DNA of 64,000 nucleotides from an uncultured Azospirillum sp. (lineage in GTDB: Bacteria; Pseudomonadota; Alphaproteobacteria; Azospirillales; Azospirillaceae): positions 1-64,000 of the forward strand of contig NZ_CAMLJP010000015.1 of assembly GCF_946480385.1 (NCBI RefSeq), in the 5' to 3' direction. This document shows, piece after piece, positions 46,197 to 55,306 of this stretch. Every line of letters starts with the position of its first letter. Position 1 is the first letter of the stretch. Position numbers and translations under genes: made by a program. Below the pieces are notes generated by a model, which saw only the letters and a list, made by a program, of their open reading frames with translations, made no database searches and was not told the origin of the DNA.

Positions 46197-47090
46197 TTAG
46201 TCTTGGGAATACTTGATACCTTCTTCGCCGATCCTTTGCTGCAACGCAAGCATGTCCCGCCACGCTTCCCGCTTTGCGATAGGGTTGCGCAAGAGGTACG
46301 CCGGATGGAGCATCGGCATCAGTGGGACCGCTGTTCCCGCGACTTCATATGTCTTCCATTGCCCGCGCAGGCGGGTGATCCCCTCTGCCCGGTTCAGCAG
46401 GGTCTTGGTCGACACCCCGCCCAGCGCCACCAGCAGCTTCGGCCGCACCAGTTCGACATGCCGTTCCAGGAAGGGCAGGCAGGCGGCGATTTCCGCCTGG
46501 GTCGGGCTGCGGTTGCCGGGCGGGCGCCAGGGCAGGATGTTGGAGATATAGACCTTGCCGCGGTCCAGCCCGATCTGGGCCAGCATGCGGTCCAGCAGCT
46601 TGCCGCTGACCCCGACGAAGGGCTTGCCCTGCCGGTCCTCATCCTCGCCCGGCGCCTCGCCGATCAGCATGACCGGTGCCTGCGGGTTGCCGTCGGCGAA
46701 GACGGTGTTCATCGCCGTGGCCTTGAGCGGACAGCCGTCGAAGCTGCGTAGCGCCGCCTCCAGCGCCTCCAGCGTCTGCGCCTCTCCGGCCCTGGCGCGG
46801 GCCTGGATGCCGGCCTCGCTGGCGCCCAGCGGTTGATCGGGCGAGGCGAAAAGGGCGGCCGGACGTGCGGCGGCGGGGGCTGCTGGGGCAGGCGCCCGAG
46901 TCGGCGCCGGGCCGCGCGCCATGGCGGCACCGGGTGCCATACCGGCCGCGGGCGTGCCCGAAGACGGCGCCCGCGCCACCGGTCGGGCGGTGAAGGTGGC
47001 CCAGTCGGTCGGCTCGTCGCCGATGGCCTCGTCGCAGCCGATGTCGGCATGCCAGCGCAGCGCGTCGAGGATGTCGCATACGTCAATCAT
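46197..47090 (-). CDS. Family-4-like uracil-DNA glycosylase lacking two Fe-S cysteines
   Basis: Removes uracil from DNA to start base-excision repair. Residues 110-290 carry the core: [17 protein letters not shown] (motif A), [14 protein letters not shown] and HPAYLLR (motif B). Family-4 enzymes ligate [4Fe-4S] with four Cys; here C120 and C204 remain, while the expected first Cys (three residues before C120) is Phe117 and the third is Trp188 (PWRPPGNR instead of KCRPPGNR). The N-terminal ~100 residues are a low-complexity Ala/Pro extension after [18 protein letters not shown] 47090. Confidence 0.88.
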   Translation of the reverse strand: MIDVCDILDALRWHADIGCDEAIGDEPTDWATFTARPVARAPSSGTPAAGMAPGAAMARGPAPTRAPAPAAPAAARPAALFASPDQPLGASEAGIQARARAGEAQTLEALEAALRSFDGCPLKATAMNTVFADGNPQAPVMLIGEAPGEDEDRQGKPFVGVSGKLLDRMLAQIGLDRGKVYISNILPWRPPGNRSPTQAEIAACLPFLERHVELVRPKLLVALGGVSTKTLLNRAEGITRLRGQWKTYEVAGTAVPLMPMLHPAYLLRNPIAKREAWRDMLALQQRIGEEGIKYSQD

Positions 47091-47101
47091 CGTTTGACCT
47101 T

Positions 47102-47118
47102 ACCACAGATCGTGTGGT
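47102..47118. promoter_or_regulatory. Dyad ACCACA-N5-TGTGGT between udg and etfQO
   Basis: Perfect 6-bp inverted repeat with GATCG spacer, 12-28 bp upstream of the uracil-DNA glycosylase start and in the shared divergent promoter region of the ETF-QO gene. It may be an operator; no regulator identity is implied. Confidence 0.4.
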
Positions 47119-47241
47119 CTTACATGTCCAGATACCCAATTTGGGTGCGGCGCAAACCGTGCTACAAGCACGCGCCCGCAAAACACCATAGGGCGTCCCA
47201 AGGGAAACAGTACCAAAACAAGACGGTGGGGGAGTGTGGTG

Positions 47242-48891
47242 ATGGAACGCGAACCGCGCGAGGTCATGGAATACGATGTTCTGATCGTCGGCGCCGGCCC
47301 GTCGGGCCTGAGCGCAGCGATCCGCCTGCGGCAGCGCGCGGTCGAAAGCGGCCAGGAGCTTAGCGTCTGCGTGATCGAAAAGGGGTCGGAGGTGGGCGCC
47401 CATCTGCTGTCCGGCGCCGTCTTCGAACCGCATGCGCTGGACGAGCTGATCCCGGACTGGAAGGAAAAGGGCGCTCCGCTCACCACAAAGGCTCGCGAGG
47501 ATCATTTCCTCTTCCTGACGGAAACGAAGGCCTACAAGTCGCCCTTCGCCCCGCCGCAGATGAACAACCACGGCAACTACATCATCAGCCTGGGCAATCT
47601 GGCCCGCTGGATGGCGACCCAGGCCGAGGAGCTGGGGGTGGAGATCTACCCCGGCTTCGCCGCTGCCGAGGTGCTGTATGACGACAAGGGCGCGGTAAAG
47701 GGTGTCGCCACCGGCGACATGGGCATCGGCAAGGACGGCGAGAAGACCGGCAACTACACCCCCGGCATGGAGCTGCACGCCAAGCAGACCATCTTCGCCG
47801 AGGGCTGCCGCGGCTCGCTGACCAAGACCCTGTTTGAGACGTTCGACCTGCGCCGCGACTGCCAGCCGCAGACCTACGGCATCGGCATCAAGGAACTGTG
47901 GGAGGTCGACCCGTCCCAGTCGAAGCCGGGCCTGATCGTCCACACCATCGGCTGGCCGATGGACCCCAAAACCTACGGCGGCAGCTGGCTCTATCATATG
48001 GAAGGGAATCTGGTGTCGGTCGGCTTCGTCGTCGGCCTCGACTATTGGAACCCCCACATGAGCCCGTTCGAGGAGTTCCAGCGCTACAAGACCCACCCGG
48101 CGATCCGCCCGACCTTCGAAGGCGGCCGGCGTCTGGCCTATGGCGCCCGTGCCCTGTCGGAAGGCGGTTTCCAGTCGATCCCGAAGCTGACCTTCCCCGG
48201 CGGCCTCCTCATCGGCGACGGTGCCGGCTTCCTGAACGTGCCGAAGATCAAGGGCAACCATACCGCCATGAAGTCGGGCATGGTCGCGGCCGAGGCCGTC
48301 TTCGACCACCTCACCGGCGGCAGCGACAACGGTCCGGAGGTCATCGCCTATCCGGAGCGGCTGAAGCAGTCCTGGGTCTGGCCGGAACTGTACGCGGTGC
48401 GCAACATCCGTCCGGGCTTCCAGAAGGGCCTGTGGGCCGGTCTGGCCAATGCCGCCTACGAGACGGCGCTGAAGGGCAAGTCGCCCTGGACGTTGAAGCA
48501 CCACGCCGACCACACCACCCTGGTGAAGGCCAGCGAGGCGCCGAAGATCGCCTACCCCAAGCCGGACGGCAAGGTCAGCTTCGACCGCCTGTCCTCGGTC
48601 TACCTCTCCAACACCAACCATGAGGAAGACCAGCCGCCGCACCTGACGCTGAAGGACAAGTCGGTCCCGATCAGCGTCAATCTGGCGCTCTACGACGCGC
48701 CGGAGCAGCGCTATTGCCCGGCCGGCGTGTACGAGATCGTCCGCAACGACGACGGCAGCGACCCGCGCCTGCAGATCAACGCGCAGAACTGCGTCCACTG
48801 CAAGACCTGCGACATCAAGGACCCCACCCAGAACATCAACTGGGTCGTGCCGGAAGGCGGCGGGGGCCCAAACTATCCGGGCGGCATGTAA
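47242..48891 (+). CDS. etfQO: Electron transfer flavoprotein-ubiquinone oxidoreductase
   Basis: Inner-membrane flavo-iron-sulfur protein that passes electrons from ETF (fatty acid and amino acid dehydrogenases) to ubiquinone. The 549-residue protein begins with an FAD-binding Rossmann motif [16 protein letters not shown], contains a monotopic membrane-association region in its middle, and ends in a ferredoxin-type 4Fe-4S site ([13 protein letters not shown] with an earlier CPAGVYE Cys). ATG 47242 is preferred, with GGGGGAG 7 bp upstream; GTG codons just upstream are alternatives. Confidence 0.97.
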   Translation: MEREPREVMEYDVLIVGAGPSGLSAAIRLRQRAVESGQELSVCVIEKGSEVGAHLLSGAVFEPHALDELIPDWKEKGAPLTTKAREDHFLFLTETKAYKSPFAPPQMNNHGNYIISLGNLARWMATQAEELGVEIYPGFAAAEVLYDDKGAVKGVATGDMGIGKDGEKTGNYTPGMELHAKQTIFAEGCRGSLTKTLFETFDLRRDCQPQTYGIGIKELWEVDPSQSKPGLIVHTIGWPMDPKTYGGSWLYHMEGNLVSVGFVVGLDYWNPHMSPFEEFQRYKTHPAIRPTFEGGRRLAYGARALSEGGFQSIPKLTFPGGLLIGDGAGFLNVPKIKGNHTAMKSGMVAAEAVFDHLTGGSDNGPEVIAYPERLKQSWVWPELYAVRNIRPGFQKGLWAGLANAAYETALKGKSPWTLKHHADHTTLVKASEAPKIAYPKPDGKVSFDRLSSVYLSNTNHEEDQPPHLTLKDKSVPISVNLALYDAPEQRYCPAGVYEIVRNDDGSDPRLQINAQNCVHCKTCDIKDPTQNINWVVPEGGGGPNYPGGM

Positions 48892-48918
48892 GAGTCGGAG
48901 CATTTGCCCCCTCCCTAA

Positions 48919-48943
48919 CCCTCCCCCTCTTCGAGGGAGAGGG
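48919..48943 (+). terminator. Hairpin after etfQO, part of a repeat-rich gap
   Basis: The arms CCCTCCCCCTC and GAGGGAGAGGG form an 11-bp stem with one mismatch and a TTC loop. A CCCTCCCTAACCCTCCCC-type sequence before it is a common proteobacterial extragenic repeat. No T-run. A further stem CCCACGC-GCCA-GCGTGGG is at 48992-49009. Confidence 0.5.
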
Positions 48944-49102
48944 AACTGCCGCTTTCTTCCCCTCCACCGCCGTAGGTGGGGGAGGGAGGGACCCACGCGC
49001 CAGCGTGGGAGGGAGGGGGCAGGCGGCAGTCAGTCGGGTGTCGGTTGCGCCGGGGGCCACTCCTATCTATAAAGCAGGGGGTAACCTTTCTGCGACGGCG
49101 CG

Positions 49103-49915
49103 ATGATCGTTTCCTGCCCGACCTGCTCGACGCGCTACACCCTGTCCGACGAGTCGCTCGGCCAGGACGGCCGGAAGGTTCGCTGCGCCCGCTGCGGGCA
49201 CACCTGGTGGCAGATGCCCGACCGGCCGGAACCCGATGAGGTGGTTCCGGACGCGCTGACGGAAATCCGGCCGGCCAGTCCCATCAAGTCCGCAGCGAAG
49301 ACGGCCGCCAAGACCAAAGTCAAGATGGCCAAGGCCCCGCGCGCCAAGCCGGCGCGGAGCACGGTGATCGGATTCGCCGTGCTGGGACTGCTGGTCGCCG
49401 GCGCCGTTGCCGGCGCTTATTTCGGCCGCGACGCCATCGTCCGCAGTTGGCCGCCCGCAGCGTTGCTCTATGACACCCTCGGCATGCCGGCCGAGCCGCC
49501 GGGGTTCGGGCTCGAACTGCGCAACATCCGTTCCGAACAGAAGATCGAGGGCGGAACCACCGTCCTGTTGCTCGACGGCGAGGTCGCCAACGGCACCGAG
49601 GTCGAGCGCACCCTGCCGCCGCTGCGCGTCATCACCTTCGGTCCCGAGCACAAGCTGCTGCAGAGCTGGACCATCGAGCCGTCGGCCGAGACCCTGGGCC
49701 CCGGCGCATCGGCGAACTTCCACCACAGCCAGCCCGATCCCGGTCCGGTGACCGAGGTGACCATCACCTTCGGCGGCCCGCCCCCCGGCCTGGAGCCCCC
49801 TGCCGCCGAGAAGCCGGCCGAGAAGGCCCCGGAGAAGGCAGCCGGCCACGCCAAGCCGGCGGCGGACAGCCATGCCGCCCCGGCCAAGGCATCCGGACAT
49901 TCCAGCGGCCACTGA
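49103..49915 (+). CDS. Zinc-ribbon and DUF3426 domain protein
   Basis: A 270-residue single-pass membrane protein. N-terminal MJ0042-type zinc ribbon: CPTC near residue 5 and CARCGHTWW (Cys pairs CxxC at 5-8 and 28-31). A cytoplasmic basic linker, one transmembrane helix (about 94-115: VIGFAVLGLLVAGAVAGAYF) and a periplasmic DUF3426 domain follow (TTVLLLDGEVANGTEVERTLPPLRV). The C-terminal tail is Ala/Lys/His-rich. It may sense or organise envelope processes; function unestablished. It ends 21 bp before the convergent TyrR-like gene. Confidence 0.88.
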   Translation: MIVSCPTCSTRYTLSDESLGQDGRKVRCARCGHTWWQMPDRPEPDEVVPDALTEIRPASPIKSAAKTAAKTKVKMAKAPRAKPARSTVIGFAVLGLLVAGAVAGAYFGRDAIVRSWPPAALLYDTLGMPAEPPGFGLELRNIRSEQKIEGGTTVLLLDGEVANGTEVERTLPPLRVITFGPEHKLLQSWTIEPSAETLGPGASANFHHSQPDPGPVTEVTITFGGPPPGLEPPAAEKPAEKAPEKAAGHAKPAADSHAAPAKASGHSSGH

Positions 49916-49936
49916 CCCGTCCCGAAATCGGCGTCT

Positions 49937-51466
49937 TCACCGCTCCGGAATGCCGTATTTCCGCAGCTTGTTGGCGATCATCGTGTGGGAGGTGTTCAGC
50001 CGCGCCGCCAGCTTGCGGCTGGACGGGAAACGCGGATAGAGCCGGCGCAGCAGCGTCCGCTCGAACCCCTCCACCGCGTCCTCCCAGCTGTCCGCCTCTT
50101 CCGCCGGCACCCCGGCCGACTGCATGCCGGCACCGGCCAGTTCCAGGTCGGCGGCATCCAGCGCGCCGCCGTCGCTCATGGTCATGGCGCGGAAGATGAC
50201 GTTCTCCAACTGGCGCACATTGCCGGGCCAGCGGTTGGCGAGCAGGGCCGCCGCCGCCGCCGGGGTTAGGCGGCCGGGCGGCCGGCGGGCCTGTGCCGCG
50301 GCGCGGGCGATGAAATGGCGGGCCAGCAGGAGGATGTCATGGCCGCGCTCGCGCAACGGCGGGACGCTCAGCGACAGCACGTTCAGGCGGTAGAACAGAT
50401 CTTCGCGGAAGCTGTGGTCGGCGACCATCGCCTCCAGCGAGCGGTGGGTGGCGCTGATGACGCGGACATCCACCTTCTGCTCGCGCTCGCCGCCCACCCG
50501 GCGGAAGCTGCCGTCGTTGAGGAAGCGCAGCAGCTTGGCCTGAAGATAGGCTGACATCTCGCCGATCTCGTCGAGGAACACCGTGCCGCCATGGGCCAGC
50601 TCCAGCAGGCCGGGCTTGCCGCCGCGCTGAGCCCCGGTGAAGGAGCCGGGGGCGTAGCCGAACAACTCGCTCTCCGCCAGATTCTCCGGCACGGCGGCGC
50701 AGTTCAGCGCCAGGAAGGGTTTGTCCCGGCGCGGGCTGGCGCGGTGGCAGGCATGGGCGATCAGCTCCTTGCCAGTGCCGGTCTCGCCCAGGATCAGCAG
50801 CGGCGCCTCCATCGCGGCGACCCGTGCGGCCCGAGCCTTCAGCGCCCTGACCGGCGACGATTCGCCGAGGATGCGGTCGAAGCCGCCCTCATCGAAATTC
50901 TGGATGGCGTCGAGCCGCTCGCCCAGGCGTGACGGGGTGAACAGGGTGATGACGGCGCCCGCCGCCTCGACATCGACGATCGGCGTCACCTCCAGCAGAA
51001 AGGGCTGGCCGTTCAGCGTCACCTCGCGGCCCGACATACGGAAGCCGCCGACGGTCAATTCGCGCGTCAACTCTGGTTCGCCGAACAGCTCGCCCAAATC
51101 GAGCCCCGCGAGGCGCGACTCTGGCAATCCCGCAACCTGGGCCGCGGCGGTGCTCGCCACCACCACTTGCCCCGTCCGGTCGACCGCCAGCACCGGGTCG
51201 GGCAAGGCGGCGAGCAGGGCGTCGAGATGCAGCCGCCGCCGCGTGCCCGGCAGCATGTCGATGGCCGCCACCGACTGCACCCCGGCGATGGTGCGCAACG
51301 CGTCCGACAGGGCCGGCAGCGCCGCCGGGTCCAGGCCGGGAGCATCGATGTGGATCAGCGGCGGGTCAACCTCGACACCGACGACGTTGAGGCGGCGTAG
51401 CGCCAGCACGGCGAGGATCTCATGGGCAATGCCGACGCGGTCGGTGAAAGTGACTTCGATGCGCAT
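49937..51466 (-). CDS. TyrR-like sigma-54 activator (ACT-PAS-AAA+-HTH)
   Basis: Regulator of about 509 residues, the length of E. coli TyrR. Residues 1-75 are an ACT-like domain ([23 protein letters not shown]), 80-180 PAS, 195-440 AAA+ (Walker A GETGTGKE 227-234, DEIGEM near 299-304) and a C-terminal Fis-type HTH ([17 protein letters not shown]). The sigma-54 contact loop reads GSFTGA (274-279), one change from GAFTGA; E. coli TyrR has lost this loop. ATG 51466. Divergent from dadA with a -24/-12 promoter in between, which points to dadA as target. Confidence 0.9.
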   Translation of the reverse strand: MRIEVTFTDRVGIAHEILAVLALRRLNVVGVEVDPPLIHIDAPGLDPAALPALSDALRTIAGVQSVAAIDMLPGTRRRLHLDALLAALPDPVLAVDRTGQVVVASTAAAQVAGLPESRLAGLDLGELFGEPELTRELTVGGFRMSGREVTLNGQPFLLEVTPIVDVEAAGAVITLFTPSRLGERLDAIQNFDEGGFDRILGESSPVRALKARAARVAAMEAPLLILGETGTGKELIAHACHRASPRRDKPFLALNCAAVPENLAESELFGYAPGSFTGAQRGGKPGLLELAHGGTVFLDEIGEMSAYLQAKLLRFLNDGSFRRVGGEREQKVDVRVISATHRSLEAMVADHSFREDLFYRLNVLSLSVPPLRERGHDILLLARHFIARAAAQARRPPGRLTPAAAAALLANRWPGNVRQLENVIFRAMTMSDGGALDAADLELAGAGMQSAGVPAEEADSWEDAVEGFERTLLRRLYPRFPSSRKLAARLNTSHTMIANKLRKYGIPER

Positions 51467-51527
51467 GGGGGCTGGTGGAGGTTCGGGGGTGGGGGCTCCG
51501 GCACCCACCGTACACAAAACGTTACGC

Positions 51528-51614
51528 CGTATCAAAAACTTTACACACCCTCAACTCATTGCTTTCCAACACTCATCACCATCAAAGCCATCCTTCTGTA
51601 AACAATTGCATACA
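51528..51614. promoter_or_regulatory. TyrR-box-like sequences upstream of dadA
   Basis: The consensus TGTAAA-N6-TTTACA is matched by TGTAAA-CAATTG-CATACA at 51597-51614 (perfect left half, 4/6 right half) and weakly by CGTATC-AAAAAC-TTTACA at 51528-51545 (perfect right half). They lie 50-140 bp upstream of the -24 element, a position suitable for an enhancer-binding protein. Sites are predicted by sequence only. Confidence 0.45.
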
Positions 51615-51666
51615 CACGCGCGCCCGCCGCTCCCCAGCACCGCAGCAAATCCGCCATTTTCCGTTC

Positions 51667-51681
51667 TGGCACAGTGTTTGC
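51667..51681 (+). promoter_or_regulatory. Sigma-54 (-24/-12) promoter of dadA
   Basis: TGGCAC-AGTGT-TTGC at 51667-51681 matches the -24/-12 consensus TGGCAC-N5-TTGC with correct spacing. Transcription would start near 51692; the ribosome binding site GGGAG (51716-51720) and ATG 51729 follow. Confidence 0.8.
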
Positions 51682-51728
51682 GATTCACCCCCAAGCGAAA
51701 GTCATCCATCCCTTTGGGAGCCAGTCTC

Positions 51729-53030
51729 ATGCGCGTGATCGTTCTGGGCAGCGGCGTCATCGGTGTCACCACCGCCTATTATCTGGCGCGCGCCGGACAT
51801 GATGTGACCGTCATCGACCGTCAGGCCGGCCCGGCGCTTGAGACCAGCTACGCCAACGCGGGCGAGGTGTCGCCGGGCTATTCCGCTCCCTGGGCGGCGC
51901 CGGGGCTGATGCTGAAGGCCGCCAAGTGGATGATGATGAAGCATTCGCCGCTGGTGATCCGGCCGAAGCTGGATCCGGCGATGTGGTCCTGGTGCCTGAA
52001 GCTGCTGGCCAACGCCAACGAGGCGAGCTACCAGCTGAACAAGAGCCGCATGGTCCGCGTCGCCGAATACAGCCGCGACTGCCTGAAGGCTCTGCGCGCC
52101 GAGACCGGCATCACCTATGACGAGCGCACCCAGGGCACGCTGCAGGTCTTCCGCACCCAGAAGCAGATGGACGCCGCCGGCTACGACATGGAAGTGCTGG
52201 AGCGCTACGGCGTGCCCTACAGCCTGTTCGACCGCGATGGACTGACCGCTGTCGAGCCGGCGCTGGCCCATGTGAAGGACAAGCTGGTGGGCGCGCTGCA
52301 CCTGCCGGGCGACGAGACGGGCGACTGCTTCCAGTTCACCAACAAGCTGGCCGCCTATGCCGCCAAGCGCGGGGTGGAGTTCCGCTATGGCGTCTCCATC
52401 CGCGGGCTGGAGAGCGACGGGCGCAAGATCACCGGCGTCCTGACCGACCAGGGCACGCTGACCGCCGACAGCTACATCGTCGCCATGGGCAGCTATTCGC
52501 CGAAGCTGGTGAAGCCGCTGGGCATCGACCTGCCGGTCTATCCGGTGAAGGGCTATTCGCTGACCCTGCCGATCACCGACGCCGGCCACGCGCCGGAATC
52601 GACGGTGATGGACGAGACGCACAAGATCGCCGTCACCCGGCTCGGCGACCGCATCCGTGTCGGCGGCACGGCGGAGCTGTCCGGCTTCGACCTGACCCTG
52701 CGTGAGAGCCGCCGCGGTCCGCTCGACCATGTGGTCAGCGACCTGTTCCCCAAGGGCGGCGACCTGTCGAAGGCGGAGTTCTGGACCGGCCTGCGCCCGA
52801 ACACGCCGGACGGCACGCCGATCCTGGGGCCGACCCATGTCCGCAACCTGTATCTCAACACCGGCCACGGCACGCTGGGCTGGACGATGTCCGCCGGTTC
52901 TGCCCGCGTGCTGGCCGACGTGGTCAGCGGCCGCCGGACCGAGATCGACATGGACGGGCTGAGCGTCGAGCGCTACGGCCGCAAGCCGACGGTGGCGGTG
53001 TCGCGCCCGGCAGCGGTGCGTCCGGCCTGA
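51729..53030 (+). CDS. dadA: D-amino acid dehydrogenase
   Basis: FAD enzyme that oxidises D-alanine and other D-amino acids to keto acids, delivering electrons to the respiratory chain. The 433-residue protein begins with the FAD motif [21 protein letters not shown] and continues [16 protein letters not shown] and a C-terminal [14 protein letters not shown]...[13 protein letters not shown] (typical of DadA). ATG 51729 has a GGGAG site; the frame is open far upstream but that part is the complement of the TyrR-like gene. Works with alanine racemase (2518-3645) in L-alanine catabolism. Confidence 0.96.
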   Translation: MRVIVLGSGVIGVTTAYYLARAGHDVTVIDRQAGPALETSYANAGEVSPGYSAPWAAPGLMLKAAKWMMMKHSPLVIRPKLDPAMWSWCLKLLANANEASYQLNKSRMVRVAEYSRDCLKALRAETGITYDERTQGTLQVFRTQKQMDAAGYDMEVLERYGVPYSLFDRDGLTAVEPALAHVKDKLVGALHLPGDETGDCFQFTNKLAAYAAKRGVEFRYGVSIRGLESDGRKITGVLTDQGTLTADSYIVAMGSYSPKLVKPLGIDLPVYPVKGYSLTLPITDAGHAPESTVMDETHKIAVTRLGDRIRVGGTAELSGFDLTLRESRRGPLDHVVSDLFPKGGDLSKAEFWTGLRPNTPDGTPILGPTHVRNLYLNTGHGTLGWTMSAGSARVLADVVSGRRTEIDMDGLSVERYGRKPTVAVSRPAAVRPA

Positions 53031-53230
53031 TCCGAATAGGATACCCGCGCCGCCCGGCGGACGCGGGTCATCGCCAGCTCCAGAAGGGCGGCGTCGGTGA
53101 TCTCGGCTCCATCCAGCCGATGTCGCCCACGCCGCCCTTCGCATTTCTCCACCTGGTGGCCGAGGCGCCTGAGATGCAGGATCGCCTCGTAGAGCCGGGT
53201 CGCCGGCTCATTGGTTGGGCGGGTCGTCAT
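52973..53230 (-). CDS. Small protein coupled to lutC
   Basis: An 85-residue basic protein, last gene of the lactate operon. Its ATG at 53230 overlaps the lutC stop by four bases (ATGA), strong evidence of translation. No family is recognised: [19 protein letters not shown], then [20 protein letters not shown] and a basic tail. The gene overlaps the 3' end of dadA (opposite strand) by 58 bp. A small DNA-binding or adaptor role is conceivable but not shown. Confidence 0.55.
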   Translation of the reverse strand: MTTRPTNEPATRLYEAILHLRRLGHQVEKCEGRRGRHRLDGAEITDAALLELAMTRVRRAARVSYSDQAGRTAAGRDTATVGLRP

Positions 53231-53889
53231 GGATGGACCACCAGCACGACCAGCCGCTTCGGGCCGTGGACGCCGTAGGCCAGCGTCTGCTCGATGTCGG
53301 CGGTCTTGCTGGGGCCGGACACCAGCAGCACGTTGGTCGGCATCGCCTGCGCCCATCCCTGTTCGCGCATGGCCTGCAGGAAGGTGTCGTAGAGGGCGTC
53401 GGTGCGCAGGATTGCGACGTGGATGTGCGGGATTAGCGAGAGGGTGCGCGGCTCCTCGACCGTCGGCCACAGGATCAGGCTTCCGGTCTCGGCGATGGCG
53501 CCACGGGTGGTGGTCAGGCCGGCCTCAATTGACTCGAACAGCTGGGTCTTGAGGTCTTCGAGCGGGCGGTCGTAGGGGATGAGGGTGGTGGATGCTGCGT
53601 CCCACCCTTCGATCAGCCTCATTCCCGCTTCGGTCCCCGGCGCATACATCAATGAACCGACGCTCTCCCGCTCCAGGAACTCCCGCAGCACCGCCGGCCA
53701 GTCGGCCTCGGTCGCGTCGAGGAACTCCGTGTGCACCGCCTCCATCAGGCGGCGGATACGGGGCAGGCGCTCTTCGGGCAGCCAGTGCTTCGCCTCGATC
53801 GGCGCGAAGTCAGACGCGGGCGGGGTCAGCGGGTGGGCGTCGCGCGTCTTGCGCAGCTTCGTCAGAATCGAGTTGCGAGTGTCAGACAT
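53227..53889 (-). CDS. lutC: Lactate utilisation protein C (LUD domain)
   Basis: 220-residue LUD-domain subunit of the LutABC lactate oxidation complex (YkgG family). Conserved features: KHWLPEERLPR, GAIAETGSLILWPTVEEPRTLSLIPHIHVAIL and a C-terminal GPSKTADIEQTLAYGVHGP (GPS-S/T-ADIE). ATG 53889 overlaps the lutB stop. Third gene of the operon D-LDH-lutA-lutB-lutC-small ORF. Confidence 0.93.
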   Translation of the reverse strand: MSDTRNSILTKLRKTRDAHPLTPPASDFAPIEAKHWLPEERLPRIRRLMEAVHTEFLDATEADWPAVLREFLERESVGSLMYAPGTEAGMRLIEGWDAASTTLIPYDRPLEDLKTQLFESIEAGLTTTRGAIAETGSLILWPTVEEPRTLSLIPHIHVAILRTDALYDTFLQAMREQGWAQAMPTNVLLVSGPSKTADIEQTLAYGVHGPKRLVVLVVHP

Positions 53890-55306
53890 CGGGGATCCCC
53901 TTGGCGCGGGCGAGGTCGTGCAGGGTGCGGCCGGCGAAGCGCGGTTTGGTACGGACGTTCGTCCACTCCTTCAGCATGGGCAGCGACGAGGGCGCCGCAT
54001 TGCCGAGCCTGCTCATCGCCGTGGTCGCGATGCGGTAGGCGGTGGGGGAGGCGTTCATTGCCGCCCAGCCGCTCCAAACCATCGACTCCGCCCGGCTGGC
54101 CTTGGCGCCGCCGTCCTTCACCGCACCGCCGGGTTTCACCGCCTCGACCCGCAACCGCCCCATGATCTCGACGATGGGGATCTTCACCGGGCAGATCTCG
54201 ACGCAGGCGTTGCACATGGTGCAGGCGTGGGGCATGGCGCCGCGCTTGGCCAACCCCTCGATCTGCGGCACCAGGATCTTGCCGATTGGGCCGGGATAGG
54301 GCGCCTCATAGGCATGGCCGCCGACCTTGGTGTAGACCGGGCAATGGTTCATGCAGACGCCGCAGCGGATGCAGCGCAGCGTGTCGCGCAGTTCCGGGTC
54401 GGCGTAGATGCTGGAGCGGCCATTGTCGAGGATGACCAGATGCACCTCGCGCGGGCCATCCTTCTCGCCGTCCTTGCGCGGGCCGGAGATCATGTTGACG
54501 TAGGTGGTGATCGGCTGGCCGGTGGCGGAGCGCGGCAGCAGGCTGATGACCGGCGGCACATCCTCCAGCTTTTCCACCACCTTCTCCAGCCCCATGAAGG
54601 CGATGTGGACCGGCGGCACCGTGGTGCACATGCGGCCGTTGCCCTCATTCTCGATCAGACAGAGGGTGCCGGTCTCCGCCACCGCGGCGTTGACGCCGGA
54701 CATGCCGACATCGGCGGCCTGGAACTTGGCGCGCAGCACCCGGCGGGCAAGGTCGGTCAGATAGGCCGCGTCCTCCCGGCTTTCGGCGTCCTTGATCTTG
54801 CGCTTGAACAGATGGGCGATCTGCTTGGTGTTCAGGTGGATCGCCGGCATGATGATGTGCGACGGCATGGTGCCGTCCAACTGCACGATGTATTCGCCGA
54901 GGTCGCTTTCCAGCACCTCGATGCCGTCCTTTTCCAGAACGGCGTTCAGGTGCATCTCCTCCGTCACCATCGACTTGCCCTTGACCACCAGCTTGGCGTC
55001 GGCCTTGTGCAGGATGTCGAGCGCGATGGCGTTGGCCTCGTCCGTCGTGGCGGCCCAATGGACGGTGATGCCGTTGCGGGTGCAGTTCTCCTCCAGCTTT
55101 TCCAGCAGTTCCGGCAGCTTGGAGAGGGCGCGCAGCCGGACCGAGGCGGCCAGCGCCCGCACGCCGTGCCATTCATCCTGGTCGGCGAACTGGGCGGCGC
55201 GCTTGGTCATCAGCCCGTCCATCGCGCGGCGGAAATTGCCGCGCAGCTGCGGGTCGGCCAGCGCCGCGCGCGAGGCGGCGGCGAAATCCGGTGCGTTACC
55301 GTCCAT
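53882..55306 (-). CDS. lutB: Lactate utilisation iron-sulfur protein B
   Basis: 474-residue subunit with an N-terminal LUD domain and two ferredoxin-like [4Fe-4S] motifs, CIRCGVCMNHCPVY (near residue 315) and CTMCNACVEICPVK (near residue 365). Accepts or relays electrons in L-lactate oxidation together with LutA and LutC. ATG 55306 with AAGGAG; overlaps the end of lutA by 11 bp, typical of this operon. Confidence 0.94.
   Translation of the reverse strand: MDGNAPDFAAASRAALADPQLRGNFRRAMDGLMTKRAAQFADQDEWHGVRALAASVRLRALSKLPELLEKLEENCTRNGITVHWAATTDEANAIALDILHKADAKLVVKGKSMVTEEMHLNAVLEKDGIEVLESDLGEYIVQLDGTMPSHIIMPAIHLNTKQIAHLFKRKIKDAESREDAAYLTDLARRVLRAKFQAADVGMSGVNAAVAETGTLCLIENEGNGRMCTTVPPVHIAFMGLEKVVEKLEDVPPVISLLPRSATGQPITTYVNMISGPRKDGEKDGPREVHLVILDNGRSSIYADPELRDTLRCIRCGVCMNHCPVYTKVGGHAYEAPYPGPIGKILVPQIEGLAKRGAMPHACTMCNACVEICPVKIPIVEIMGRLRVEAVKPGGAVKDGGAKASRAESMVWSGWAAMNASPTAYRIATTAMSRLGNAAPSSLPMLKEWTNVRTKPRFAGRTLHDLARAKGIPDV

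Noticed and set aside
42750..46751. Open plus-strand frame of over 1300 codons
   Set aside because: It runs antisense through the phosphotransferase, moaB, slt and glycosylase genes, has low-complexity Arg/Ala/His composition and no family motif; a GC-rich shadow frame.
50721..51728. Upstream in-frame extension of dadA
   Set aside because: It is the complement of the TyrR-like gene; the GGGAG site and sigma-54 promoter fix the start at 51729.
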